A stretch of DNA of 64,000 nt from Terriglobales bacterium (GTDB taxonomy: Bacteria > Acidobacteriota > Terriglobia > Terriglobales > Acidobacteriaceae), in assembly GCA_035651655.1 (NCBI GenBank), contig DASRFG010000011.1:17234-81233 (forward strand), written 5' to 3'. The first letter of the stretch is position 1, and every line of letters begins with the position of its first letter. The notes beneath the pieces are model-generated. The model searched no databases. It was not told where the DNA came from and saw only the letters and a list, made by a program, of their open reading frames with translations. Both the position numbers and the translations under genes were made by a program. Of the stretch, positions 44,587-52,942 are shown piece by piece.

Positions 44587-44663
44587 TTTCGTCCGCCTCT
44601 CTCGTATCTATAGAAGCTCAATGAATGGATCGACTATTAAGACATTTTTTGCCGTGTTTGGTT

Positions 44664-44737
44664 GTAAAGATTTGGTCAACGAATTGTAAAAATGTGTAAC
44701 CAATCCAATCTGGTTTTTCGTTCTTACAAAACTTTAC
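44664..44737. promoter_or_regulatory. CpxR-like boxes upstream of the two small genes
   Basis: GTAAA at 44664 and 44686, GTAAC at 44696, then inverted CTTAC at 44723 and TTTAC at 44733. The last pair repeats the ACAAAACTTTAC text seen at 43595 and at 44947. Confidence 0.6.
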
Positions 44738-44922
44738 ATTTGCTGACGTGCTCCTCTCTACCCAAACCGCTGTGTCCAGCGTGATCATTTGTTACGTGAG
44801 AAGATTTTTTCAAGGTTGGGTTCCTCTGCCGTTGTTTCTGCTCAACTCCTCGTTGGCTCTCGCGCGGTTGGCAACTGCAGCAGTTTGGCTTCCTACGCGC
44901 CCTGAATTTTTGCTTGCGGGGC

Positions 44923-44958
44923 GTTACAAATCTTTACCGGACGTTTACAAAACTTTAC
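44923..44958. promoter_or_regulatory. four phased CpxR-like boxes upstream of the structured element
   Basis: GTTAC at 44923 and TTTAC at 44933, 44944 and 44954: spacing 10, 11 and 10 bases, one helical turn each. The array ends about 45 bases before the predicted RNA structure. Confidence 0.6.
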
Positions 44959-45001
44959 GCTGCCTTCGATATGCCCCGTGGTAATCATTAGAGCGAGCAC
45001 T

Positions 45002-45110
45002 GCTGCGAAAGGGGGTGATCAGCTCTCCTTGATGAATCGGGCGAGTGCCGAGTAAGCTCCTGGACAACTTACTGCTAACACCCGCCCGATCCCCTTTCCG
45101 TCAGTGCAGC
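45002..45110 (+). ncRNA. candidate structured RNA with three-way junction
   Basis: Outer stem: GCTGC (45002-45006) with GCAGC (45106-45110), and GAAAGGGG (45007-45014) with CCCCTTTC (45091-45098). Inside are a short hairpin (ATCA 45018-45021 with TGAT 45030-45033) and a long arm: ATCGGGCG-a-GTG (45036-45047) with CAC-c-CGCCCGAT (45079-45090), capped by AGTAAG/CTTACT (45051-45056 with 45068-45073). It lies between a regulator box array and the DUF5996 promoter. It may be a small RNA on either strand or a DNA/terminator structure. No Rfam family was recognised. Confidence 0.4.
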
Positions 45111-45161
45111 TCTCTTTAACTTCCTTCCAACCATCAACCCGGTCTTAAAAACTCCAGCCCC

Positions 45162-45190
45162 TTACACTCCGCCACTTTCCGGCGTAGGAT
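45162..45190 (+). promoter_or_regulatory. candidate promoter of the DUF5996 gene
   Basis: TTACAC (45162-45167), a 17-base spacer and TAGGAT (45185-45190) lie about 25 bases upstream of the GTG start, so the leader would be very short and would exclude the structured element. Confidence 0.4.
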
Positions 45191-45214
45191 ATTTCCTTTG
45201 AACGGAACCCCAAC

Positions 45215-46147
45215 GTGAACAACTCTCGTGCAGCCAATAGCGAACTCGCCTGGCCCGAATTGCCGCTCGATCAATGGAAAGACACCTACGCCACGCTCCA
45301 CATGTGGACGCAAATCGTGGGAAAGGTTCGCCTCGCCTTGAGCCCTCACTTGAACCACTGGTGGGAAGTTCCGCTGTATGTCTCCGCCAGTGGGCTTACC
45401 ACCTCACCCATTCCGTACCGCGACATCCTGTTCGAAATTGAGTTCGACTTCATTGATCATCAGCTCTCAATCCATCTCAGCGACGGACGCGCCGCGACCC
45501 TCGCTTTGGAACCGCGCTCGGTCGCCCGGTTTTATCGCGAGTTCATGGCCATGCTGCGCGATCTGGACATCACGGTAAAAATCTGGAAGATGCCCTGCGA
45601 AGTTCCCGACCCCATCCCTTTCGACAAGGACGAACAGCACGCCTCCTACGATGCTGACTATGCCCACCGCTTCTGGCGAATACTGCAGTCTGCCGATACC
45701 GTCTTCAAAGAATTTCGTGCCGGCTTTATTGGCAAGGCCAGCCCGGTACATTTCTTCTGGGGCAGTTTCGATCTCGCAGTCACCCGTTTCTCCGGACGCC
45801 CGGCGCCCGAACGCAAAGGCGCGGACATCATCACCCGGGAGGCGTACTCACATGAAGTCAGCAGCGCGGGCTTCTGGCCCGGTGGCGGGGATGTGAAAGG
45901 CGCTGCCTTTTATTCCTATGCGGCTCCAGAACCAGCAGGCTTTTCTGCTGCTCCCGTCAGACCTAGGCCCGGGTTCTACAGCACCGCACTCTCCGAGTAC
46001 CTGCTCATGTACGATGATGTTCGCCGGGCCGAGTCACCAAGGCTGGCCCTCATGGATTTTCTGCAAAGTACCTATGAGGCCGCCGCTACCCTCGGCAAGT
46101 GGGATCGCGCTTCATTGGAACGGTCTCCATCCGCCAGCGCCGCCTGA
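45215..46147 (+). CDS. DUF5996 family protein
   Basis: Protein of 310 residues in a family of unknown function (DUF5996), recognised from WPELPLDQWKDTYATLHMWTQIVGKVRLALSP at the N-terminus, the NHWWEVPLYVSASGLTTSPIPY block and the SPVHFFWGSFDLAVTRFSGR segment. No catalytic motif or membrane span is visible, and it is probably cytoplasmic. The start is a GTG. The esterase gene follows after 15 bases on the same strand, so the two probably share a transcript. No function is proposed. Confidence 0.85.
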   Translation: MNNSRAANSELAWPELPLDQWKDTYATLHMWTQIVGKVRLALSPHLNHWWEVPLYVSASGLTTSPIPYRDILFEIEFDFIDHQLSIHLSDGRAATLALEPRSVARFYREFMAMLRDLDITVKIWKMPCEVPDPIPFDKDEQHASYDADYAHRFWRILQSADTVFKEFRAGFIGKASPVHFFWGSFDLAVTRFSGRPAPERKGADIITREAYSHEVSSAGFWPGGGDVKGAAFYSYAAPEPAGFSAAPVRPRPGFYSTALSEYLLMYDDVRRAESPRLALMDFLQSTYEAAATLGKWDRASLERSPSASAA

Positions 46148-46162
46148 CAAAATAAAGGACCT

Positions 46163-47152
46163 ATGAACAACCCGTCCCAGCCCCCCGTCCTCGACCCTGC
46201 CGTTCAAAAACTTCTCGACGAGTTCGCTTCCACACCTGGTCCAAAGATTCACGAGCTTCCAGTAGAAGACGCGCGGCACGTCTTTTTGGATATGCAATCA
46301 ATCTCCATTCCTAAACTGCCAGCCGACATCGAAGATCACACGCTTCCCATTGGTCCGCGCGGGTCGGTTCTCATTCGCATAGTTAAGCCGCAAGGAATTG
46401 CCGGCCCGCTCCCGGCGGTTATGTATTTCCACGGTGGAGGCTGGGTCGTCGGAGACCGCGAGACCCACGACCGCCTTCTGCGAGAATTGGCAAACGGCGC
46501 CAACGCCGCGATTGTCTTTGTAGAGTATTCGCGTTCACCGGAATCGTGCTATCCCATCGCCAACGAAGAAGCCTATGCCGCAACCCAATGGATCGCAGAG
46601 CACGGCGATGAACTCGGCCTCGATTCCAATCGGCTTGCGCTCGCGGGCGACAGCGCCGGCGGAAATATGGCCACGGTCGTATCCATGCTCGCTAAGCAGC
46701 GCGGCGGTCCCAACATTGACCTCCAGATTCTGTTCTGCCCCACCCTGGATGCTTCCACCGATCCCGAGTCCTATCGCCAGTTCGGCGCCGGATACGCGCT
46801 CGACCTCGAAGCCATGGAATGGTTCTGGAACCATTATTTCTCCGCTTCCGAGGTGCGTTTTGAGCCCACCGCCTCTCCCCTGCGAGCTTCCTTGCAGCAA
46901 CTGGCAGAGCTGCCACCCACGTTGATTATCACGGCAGAATGCGACGTTCTGCGTGACGAAGCCGAGGTTTTCGCGGGCAAATTGATGCAAGCCGGTGTCC
47001 AGGTGACAGCAACCCGGTATCTCGGCACTATTCACGATTTCATGGTGCACAACGCGCTCGCGGAAATGCCGGCCACACGCGCCGCCGTCGCGCAGGCCAA
47101 CGCAGCCTTGCGCCAGGTCTTTCACTCTCGGGCTGAACGCGTTGCCGCCTAG
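46163..47152 (+). CDS. alpha/beta hydrolase of the hormone-sensitive lipase type
   Basis: Cytoplasmic carboxylesterase-like hydrolase, 329 residues. The HSL-family oxyanion motif is HGGG (90-93, in YFHGGGWVVGD). The nucleophile is S164 in GDSAGG (162-167). The remaining triad residues are D261 (TAECDVLRDEAE) and H291 (GTIHDFMVHN). An AAGGA site precedes the ATG. Typical substrates of relatives are short-chain acyl esters; the true substrate is unknown. It sits 15 bases after the DUF5996 gene. TonB receptor 3 begins 150 bases further. Confidence 0.94.
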   Translation: MNNPSQPPVLDPAVQKLLDEFASTPGPKIHELPVEDARHVFLDMQSISIPKLPADIEDHTLPIGPRGSVLIRIVKPQGIAGPLPAVMYFHGGGWVVGDRETHDRLLRELANGANAAIVFVEYSRSPESCYPIANEEAYAATQWIAEHGDELGLDSNRLALAGDSAGGNMATVVSMLAKQRGGPNIDLQILFCPTLDASTDPESYRQFGAGYALDLEAMEWFWNHYFSASEVRFEPTASPLRASLQQLAELPPTLIITAECDVLRDEAEVFAGKLMQAGVQVTATRYLGTIHDFMVHNALAEMPATRAAVAQANAALRQVFHSRAERVAA

Positions 47153-47301
47153 CTCTTTGGCCACGGCGAATGTTATGTCTTGCCGCCGACACCCCCGTTT
47201 CGATAAAACTCCTTGACTACTCACAACTTGTGGGTAAACTTGTGCGCTATCAGAAGTTCGAACTTGGCGCACGTGCCCGATCCCTGGCTTGTGGAGGTCG
47301 T

Positions 47302-50300
47302 ATGCGGCTTTTGCGGTGCTTTGCCGTATTGGCAATTGCAGTTCTGATGGCTGCTCTTCCGCTCTTCGCGCAGAAAATTACTGGCGATATTATCGGCGAC
47401 GTCACTGACACGACCGGCGCGGTGCTGCCCAATGCGAATGTTACGGCCAAGAACGTGGACACCGGTTTCAGTCGCTCTGCCACCACCTCCAGCACTGGCT
47501 CGTATCGCATTCCCGATTTGCCGGTGGGCAACTACAACGTGACGATCTCGTCCGAAGGCTTCAAGACCATGAGCCAACGGGCACAAGTGATTTCCGGTGC
47601 AGTGGTGCGGGCCGGGTTCAAAATGGAGATTGGGCAACGAGCGGAGACGGTGACGGTAGAGGGCCAGGCTCCGCTGGTCGATCTCTCTCCCAACAACAAT
47701 AACTATGTGGACACTGAAAAGATTGCGAGCGTGCCGCTGAATGGACGCGACTTCAACTCGTTGCTGGCGGTGACTCCGGGTGTGCAGCGCTCTCCCGGCG
47801 GAGGCTTCCTGGCCGTGAGCGTGAACGGCGCGCGCACTACTTCGAATAACTATTTCATTGACGGTCTGTATAACAATGATCGCTACTACGGCGATTCCGC
47901 GGTTAACCAAACGGGAGTTGTAGGAATACCCGCCACCATTTTTCCACCAGAAGCGATTCAGGAGTTGAGCGTCCAAGAGACCCCATCGGCCGAGTTTGGA
48001 GTTAAGGGTGGTGCACCCATTCTTCTAGGCATGAAGAGCGGCACTAATTCTTGGCATGGAACCGCGACTTGGGTGCGTCATACAAACTTCGCTGATGCGG
48101 CCAATTATTTTTCAAATCATAATCCGGACAACTGCGCGGCTCCGGGCGAGTGCAAGTCCACCCCTTTACACAACAATCAGTTTGGCGGAACTTTGGGCGG
48201 TCCGATCATCAAAGATAAAGCATTCTTCTTCGTCTATTACGAAGGCCAGCGCTACAAGTCCTTGGCCGTCAGCAGTCGGACCGTTCCCAGTCCGGCTGAG
48301 ATTCAGGGAGCACTTGCTGACATTAATGCAAAAGGGCTTGCGGTAAATCCTGTCGGGCAAGCCCTGCTCAATTTCTTCCCCACGTCACCCACGACAAGTC
48401 TTGTTGCACAAACGCCAACTACGGCTAAGGATGATGGTTTTGGTATCAAAGGCGACTACAAGCTCAGCCAAAATCACTCTATAAACGGTCGCTATATTTT
48501 CGGAGACAGTTTGCAAAGCGCGCCACCCTTTGCAGGTCTACCCGCAGGCGGGCCGAAGCCCGATTTGTTCAATTCTGTCGCTCCCTCACGCGCGCAGATG
48601 GGTGGATTGAGTTGGACTTGGAACATTGCTAATAACAAAATTTTAGAGAGCCGGTTGGGCTACACGCGCTTTGCACAGATCATTGAGGTCAACAATAAGA
48701 TCGATCCTAAGAGCCTGGGATTGGATACCGGTCCCCTGTCTCCCACGGATTTCGGTGTGCCCTACGTGTATTTGTATCAGCTCGGGTACGGCGGTTACAT
48801 CGGTGGTGTTCAAGGATATCCCATCACCACCCGGCCTGATTCCACTTGGGACTGGTCGGAACACTACTCTTGGGTGAAAGGCAACCATACCATCAAGTTT
48901 GGCGGCAACTATCAGAACGCTTACACCAATAGTCTCCGCAATCGTGCGAGGTCGGGCTTAGTAGCTGGTTATTTCCTGGGTTACGCCTCAGGAATATCCG
49001 GAGATCCCGTCCAGGACGCCGTCGAAGAGCTACTGCTGGGCAAGGTTGATAATGCAAACCGCAATTTTGGCGATACGCATCGTCACATCTTCCAGAAATC
49101 GGTCGGCTTCTATGCACAAGATGATTGGAAGGTCAGACCTCGGCTCACAGTAAGTTACGGACTGCGTTGGGATTTGAATGGAGCCTTGGGCGAGAAAGAC
49201 AACATCGGTTCGAACTTCTTTCCCGATCGCGGCTTCGTCAGATTAGGACAGGGCATTGACCGTCTACATAATCTCGATAAACACGATTTTGGCCCTCACC
49301 TCGGGTTCGCGTGGGACGTGACAGGTAATGGCAAAACCGCCCTTCGCGGCGGTTACTCCATGACCTACGATATTGCTAACTTCGCCGCGCTGGCGGCCCC
49401 GTACAGTTTTGCCCGAGCACGGTCTGGCGCTTTCACGCAACCCGATCTCGGGAAATTTTCCTCGTTTGGAGTCTCAATTACTGGAGATGTCGCCAGTGAC
49501 ATCGGATCGCTTCCCAATCCGAATGATCCCAGCGCCACTTGCTTTGATCCGGTGGCCCAAACCGGGGACTATATCTGCTTGACTCCTCCTGGGGGCGGAT
49601 CAATTTTCGGTCCCAGTCCCTCCGGATCGCCTCCCTTCAATGCTTTTTCGGTTGTGAACAACTTCCGGACTCCGCGTTTACACAACCTTAGTCTGAGCGT
49701 TCAACAAGAAATAACCCGCAACAATGTGCTTACCGTCGGTTACTCCGGCCAGCGCGGACAGAATCTTGTCCTGTACCGGGATCTGAACGCAACTCCACTC
49801 GGCACCGGTTGCGCGGGCCCCAGCTGTGATCCATTGCGTCCACTGGCTAATGCCGTACCCGGTTTACCACTTAAGCACATCATTCAGGCAACCAACCTCG
49901 CGCGTTCGCAGTACGACAGCTTGCAAGCGTCGTATAACCAGCGCGACTGGCACGGACTCGACACACAATACAACCTCACCTGGAGCAAGTGTTTGGACAA
50001 CAACTCCGTGAACCGAGGCGGGGCTGGGGACTATCCTCAGCTGAACAACCCCTTGAATGTTCGCGACTCACGTGGCCTTTGCGATCACGATGTGCGACTC
50101 AACTTTAACGTGGCAGGCGTGTACTCTGTGCCTGCAATTCCGCACCTGGGTGAACGTGCGGGTAAAGGTTGGCAGCTCAGCACCATCTACACAGCCATAA
50201 GCGGCCGTCCATTTACGGCGCTGCTCGCCAGCAGCAGTGATCCTTCAGGCCAGGGTCTGGTTGGCAGCTCTATTCGCGCTGCGTACGACGGTTCGCCAAT

Positions 50301-50721
50301 TGTTTATCAAACCCGTAATCCAAATCAGTATGTGGTTGAAGACTTTATTACAAAGACATCACCTGCAGGGACGCACGACGCTTGTGGTCGCACTGGGATT
50401 GGAACTCCTTTGTCGCCATTTTTCGTTCCTTGTCCTGGAACAGTCGGCAACTCGGGTCGTAACCAGCTAATTGGGCCGGGCCTGAGTCAGTGGGACATGA
50501 CACTGATTAAGAACACCAAGATCACCGAGCGTCTGAACGTCCAGTTCCGCTGGGAGGTTTACAACGTTCTGAACCGGGCGAATTTCTTTTACCTGCCGGA
50601 CAATGCACTGGCCGGTAACTTCGCTAAGGTGACTAAGACTTCGGACGTAGCCGTCGGCAATCCGGTAATCGCCCAGGGCGGTCCCAGAAACATGAACTTC
50701 GCGTTGAAGTTTGTCTTCTAA
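47302..50721 (+). CDS. TonB-dependent receptor 3, Oar-like, with carboxypeptidase-regulatory domain
   Basis: Outer-membrane receptor of 1139 residues from the ATG at 47302, chosen because GGAGG lies just upstream and a signal peptide begins there (MRLLRCFAVLAIAVLMAALP, cut after LFAQ). The open frame extends to 47170 without such features. CarboxypepD_reg module: ITGDIIGDVTDTTGAVLPNANVTAKN. Plug: VPLNGRDFNSLLAVTPGV, then FIDGLYNNDRYYGDSAV and PPEAIQELSVQETPSAEFGVKGGAPI. The barrel ends NFALKFVF. A terminator follows immediately. The ligand is unknown; the neighbouring esterase and sulfatase-fold genes give only weak hints. Confidence 0.93.
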   Translation: MRLLRCFAVLAIAVLMAALPLFAQKITGDIIGDVTDTTGAVLPNANVTAKNVDTGFSRSATTSSTGSYRIPDLPVGNYNVTISSEGFKTMSQRAQVISGAVVRAGFKMEIGQRAETVTVEGQAPLVDLSPNNNNYVDTEKIASVPLNGRDFNSLLAVTPGVQRSPGGGFLAVSVNGARTTSNNYFIDGLYNNDRYYGDSAVNQTGVVGIPATIFPPEAIQELSVQETPSAEFGVKGGAPILLGMKSGTNSWHGTATWVRHTNFADAANYFSNHNPDNCAAPGECKSTPLHNNQFGGTLGGPIIKDKAFFFVYYEGQRYKSLAVSSRTVPSPAEIQGALADINAKGLAVNPVGQALLNFFPTSPTTSLVAQTPTTAKDDGFGIKGDYKLSQNHSINGRYIFGDSLQSAPPFAGLPAGGPKPDLFNSVAPSRAQMGGLSWTWNIANNKILESRLGYTRFAQIIEVNNKIDPKSLGLDTGPLSPTDFGVPYVYLYQLGYGGYIGGVQGYPITTRPDSTWDWSEHYSWVKGNHTIKFGGNYQNAYTNSLRNRARSGLVAGYFLGYASGISGDPVQDAVEELLLGKVDNANRNFGDTHRHIFQKSVGFYAQDDWKVRPRLTVSYGLRWDLNGALGEKDNIGSNFFPDRGFVRLGQGIDRLHNLDKHDFGPHLGFAWDVTGNGKTALRGGYSMTYDIANFAALAAPYSFARARSGAFTQPDLGKFSSFGVSITGDVASDIGSLPNPNDPSATCFDPVAQTGDYICLTPPGGGSIFGPSPSGSPPFNAFSVVNNFRTPRLHNLSLSVQQEITRNNVLTVGYSGQRGQNLVLYRDLNATPLGTGCAGPSCDPLRPLANAVPGLPLKHIIQATNLARSQYDSLQASYNQRDWHGLDTQYNLTWSKCLDNNSVNRGGAGDYPQLNNPLNVRDSRGLCDHDVRLNFNVAGVYSVPAIPHLGERAGKGWQLSTIYTAISGRPFTALLASSSDPSGQGLVGSSIRAAYDGSPIVYQTRNPNQYVVEDFITKTSPAGTHDACGRTGIGTPLSPFFVPCPGTVGNSGRNQLIGPGLSQWDMTLIKNTKITERLNVQFRWEVYNVLNRANFFYLPDNALAGNFAKVTKTSDVAVGNPVIAQGGPRNMNFALKFVF

Positions 50722-50746
50722 AGGAACTGTCTCGGAGTGGAATTCG

Positions 50747-50776
50747 GGGAGTCTGCCTATGGTAGACTCCCTTTTT
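50747..50776 (+). terminator. rho-independent terminator after TonB receptor 3
   Basis: GGGAGTCT pairs perfectly with AGACTCCC (50747-50754 with 50764-50771), the centre GCCTATGGT extends the stem, and TTTTT follows. It begins 26 bases after the receptor stop and ends 3 bases before the chosen start of the next gene. Confidence 0.85.
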
Positions 50777-50778
50777 CT

Positions 50779-52806
50779 ATGCGGTTTTCCCGATGTCTGG
50801 CTCTCTTCTTGGGGATGTCAGGGCTTTCGGCTCTTGCCCTTCCACCCAACACTCCTCCCAATATCGTCCTGATCACGCTAGACACCACCCGAGCCGATCG
50901 CATGGGCTTTCTCGGCTCCCACCGTGCGCTCACGCCCAATCTCGATCGCTTGGCAAAAGACGGCATCATATTCAGCCGGGCTTATGCCCAGGTCCCGCTT
51001 ACCACGGCGTCACACGCAGTAATCCTTACCGGCACCTATCCTCAGTTCAACCATGTCAATGATTTCGGCAAGCCGCTGCTACCCGACGTTCCTTATCTTC
51101 CCGACATCCTGCACCGCCGGGGTTATCGCACCGCAGCTTTCGTCGGTTCGCTGATTTTGGATCCGCTGGATGGCCTTGCTCCTGGTTTCGATCGTGGCTT
51201 TGATGTTTACGACGCTGGGTTTCGGCTGCGTCGCCCGCGAGAGGATCGCTATAAAACCGTGGAACGCCGTGGTGGCGATGTGGTTGCGCGTGCCTTAGCC
51301 TGGCTCCGCAAGCCTCGAAAGGGCCCCTTCTTCTTGTGGGTTCATCTCTATGACGCGCACGATCCTTACGATCCCCCCGCTCCGTACAAGCAGCAGCATG
51401 CTTCCTTTCCGTACGATGGCGAGATCGCGTATGAAGATTCGGTCGTCGGAACGCTCCTGAACGCATTGCGCGCTGGGAAGCTTTATGACGGTGCTTTGAT
51501 TGCAGTCATGGCGGACCATGGCGAGGCGTTCGGTGAACACGGAGAAAGAACGCACGGCATTTTTCTTTACGATGAAACAATCCACGTCCCCCTTGTCCTC
51601 AAGCAGCCTTCAAATCATTTCGCCGGGAAAACGGTAACTTCTAGGACCGGTCTAGTTGACGTCGCGCCCACAATTCTGCAAATAGCTGGCGTCCCGCTTC
51701 CCAAAAACATCCAAGGCGAATCCGTGTTGCGATTAATGACCCGCGGTCGTCCCTCAGGGGCTTCTAAAAGTACGCGCGCTTCCGCACACATGCCCCAGCC
51801 CGAAACCGACTTAAACCGTCCCGCCTATGCGGAAACCGATTACCCACACCGAGCTTTTGGCTGGAGCTCGCTTCGCTCGCTGCGCAGCGATACCTATCTT
51901 TTCATCCAAGCTCCACAACGCGAGCTTTACGACCAGTCTGCCGATCCTCAAGCTTCCCGCAACTTGGCCTCAACGCGCCCTGCCACTGCAGATACTTTGG
52001 CGGCCCAACTCACCGACTTTCGCGTTCGCTCCAGCAGTTCTTCGACGCGGCCGGCAGAAATTGACCCGCAGCAGGCTGAAAAGCTGAATGCTTTGGGCTA
52101 CGTCGCTTCGGACACCGGTACTCCGGAAGCCGAAAGTCTAGAAAAAACTGGCTCAAATGTTGTCGATCCCAAGAATAAAGTTGAGATCGCCAACTTGATG
52201 CACGAAGCCATTATGGATATGGAGGACGGCCGTTACCACGAGGTAATCCCCCGTCTGGAGCGGGTTTTAACAGATGAGCCCAAGATGCCGGTGGCGCAGA
52301 TGCAATTGGGTACCGCCTACGCCCGCCTGAAGGATTATCAGAAGGCGGTTCCCGCTCTTAAGAGGGCATTGCTACTGCGTCCCGACTCCGGGATGGGGCA
52401 TTACGAACTCGGGTTGGCGCTGTTCGGGACTGGCGACTGGCAAGCTGCCGCGCCGGAGTTTGAGTTTGCTGTCCAGCACGCGCCTAAGTGGGCGGACGCA
52501 CATTTCTCTCTAGGTTCCGTCTATGCTCGTATTGACCGTGTGCCTGATGCCATGCGCGAATTGCATACCGCACTCGAACTTGCGCCTTCGCATTACCGCG
52601 CCAATCTGCTACTAGGCCGAATTCTCTCGCTGCAAGGAAAGCCTCGCGATGCTCTTCCCAACCTGCGCGAGGCTGCGAAGGTGGAGTCGAACTCGCGCGA
52701 GGCCCATGCCTTCCTCGCCGATGCCTATGAACAACTCGGCCTGAATGCCGACGCTCAGCGCGAGCGAGCGCAAGCGCAACGTTTGCCCCCTCCCGGCCAG
52801 CAATAA
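50779..52806 (+). CDS. sulfatase-fold hydrolase with C-terminal TPR repeats (copy 1)
   Basis: Secreted alkaline-phosphatase-superfamily protein, 675 residues, starting at the ATG at 50779. The signal peptide is MRFSRCLALFLGMSGLSALA; the GTG at 50737 is rejected because that stretch is the preceding terminator. Metal-site blocks are visible: ITLDTTRADRMGF (D35) and MADHGEAFGEHGERTHG. The nucleophile position reads T75-T-A-S-H, not the sulfatase C/S-x-P-S-R, so formylglycine chemistry is unlikely and a phosphoester or transferase role is possible. From about residue 460 several TPR units follow (QMQLGTAYARLKDYQKAVPALKRALLLRPDSGMGHYELGLALF). A paralogue lies next to it. Confidence 0.88.
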   Translation: MRFSRCLALFLGMSGLSALALPPNTPPNIVLITLDTTRADRMGFLGSHRALTPNLDRLAKDGIIFSRAYAQVPLTTASHAVILTGTYPQFNHVNDFGKPLLPDVPYLPDILHRRGYRTAAFVGSLILDPLDGLAPGFDRGFDVYDAGFRLRRPREDRYKTVERRGGDVVARALAWLRKPRKGPFFLWVHLYDAHDPYDPPAPYKQQHASFPYDGEIAYEDSVVGTLLNALRAGKLYDGALIAVMADHGEAFGEHGERTHGIFLYDETIHVPLVLKQPSNHFAGKTVTSRTGLVDVAPTILQIAGVPLPKNIQGESVLRLMTRGRPSGASKSTRASAHMPQPETDLNRPAYAETDYPHRAFGWSSLRSLRSDTYLFIQAPQRELYDQSADPQASRNLASTRPATADTLAAQLTDFRVRSSSSSTRPAEIDPQQAEKLNALGYVASDTGTPEAESLEKTGSNVVDPKNKVEIANLMHEAIMDMEDGRYHEVIPRLERVLTDEPKMPVAQMQLGTAYARLKDYQKAVPALKRALLLRPDSGMGHYELGLALFGTGDWQAAAPEFEFAVQHAPKWADAHFSLGSVYARIDRVPDAMRELHTALELAPSHYRANLLLGRILSLQGKPRDALPNLREAAKVESNSREAHAFLADAYEQLGLNADAQRERAQAQRLPPPGQQ

Positions 52807-52942
52807 CTCACGACAATCAAACTCCCCACGAGAGTGAAATCTACGCATCGGATCTATGCTCCAGTTCTTGCCTGTTGTGACTAGAGAGTCTCTCGGTCCG
52901 GCTTCTCAGCTCTCGTCGTGGCATGTGCTAGGCTGAACTTGA

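Larger units (their letters stand above)
44590..45214. other. 625-base regulatory region with box arrays and structured element
   Basis: No convincing protein gene. A 78-codon open frame at 44748-44984 has no family similarity, and its 3' part spans the second box array, so it is not called. The stretch holds two GTAAA/TTTAC arrays, a predicted three-way-junction structure and a promoter for the DUF5996 gene, described separately. Confidence 0.5.

Noticed and set aside
44748..44984. 78-codon open frame between regulator boxes
   Set aside because: Its end runs through the phased TTTAC array, it lacks a ribosome site and resembles no family.
45008..45026. Minus-strand similarity to the 3' end of 16S rRNA (CTGATCACCCCCTTTC)
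   Set aside because: Short, imperfect match with no rRNA context; treated as chance.
45006..45040. Hammerhead-ribozyme-like pieces (CGAAA and TTGATGAA)
   Set aside because: The CUGAUGA core is not exact, and the order of the pieces and the pairing of the stems do not fit any hammerhead type.
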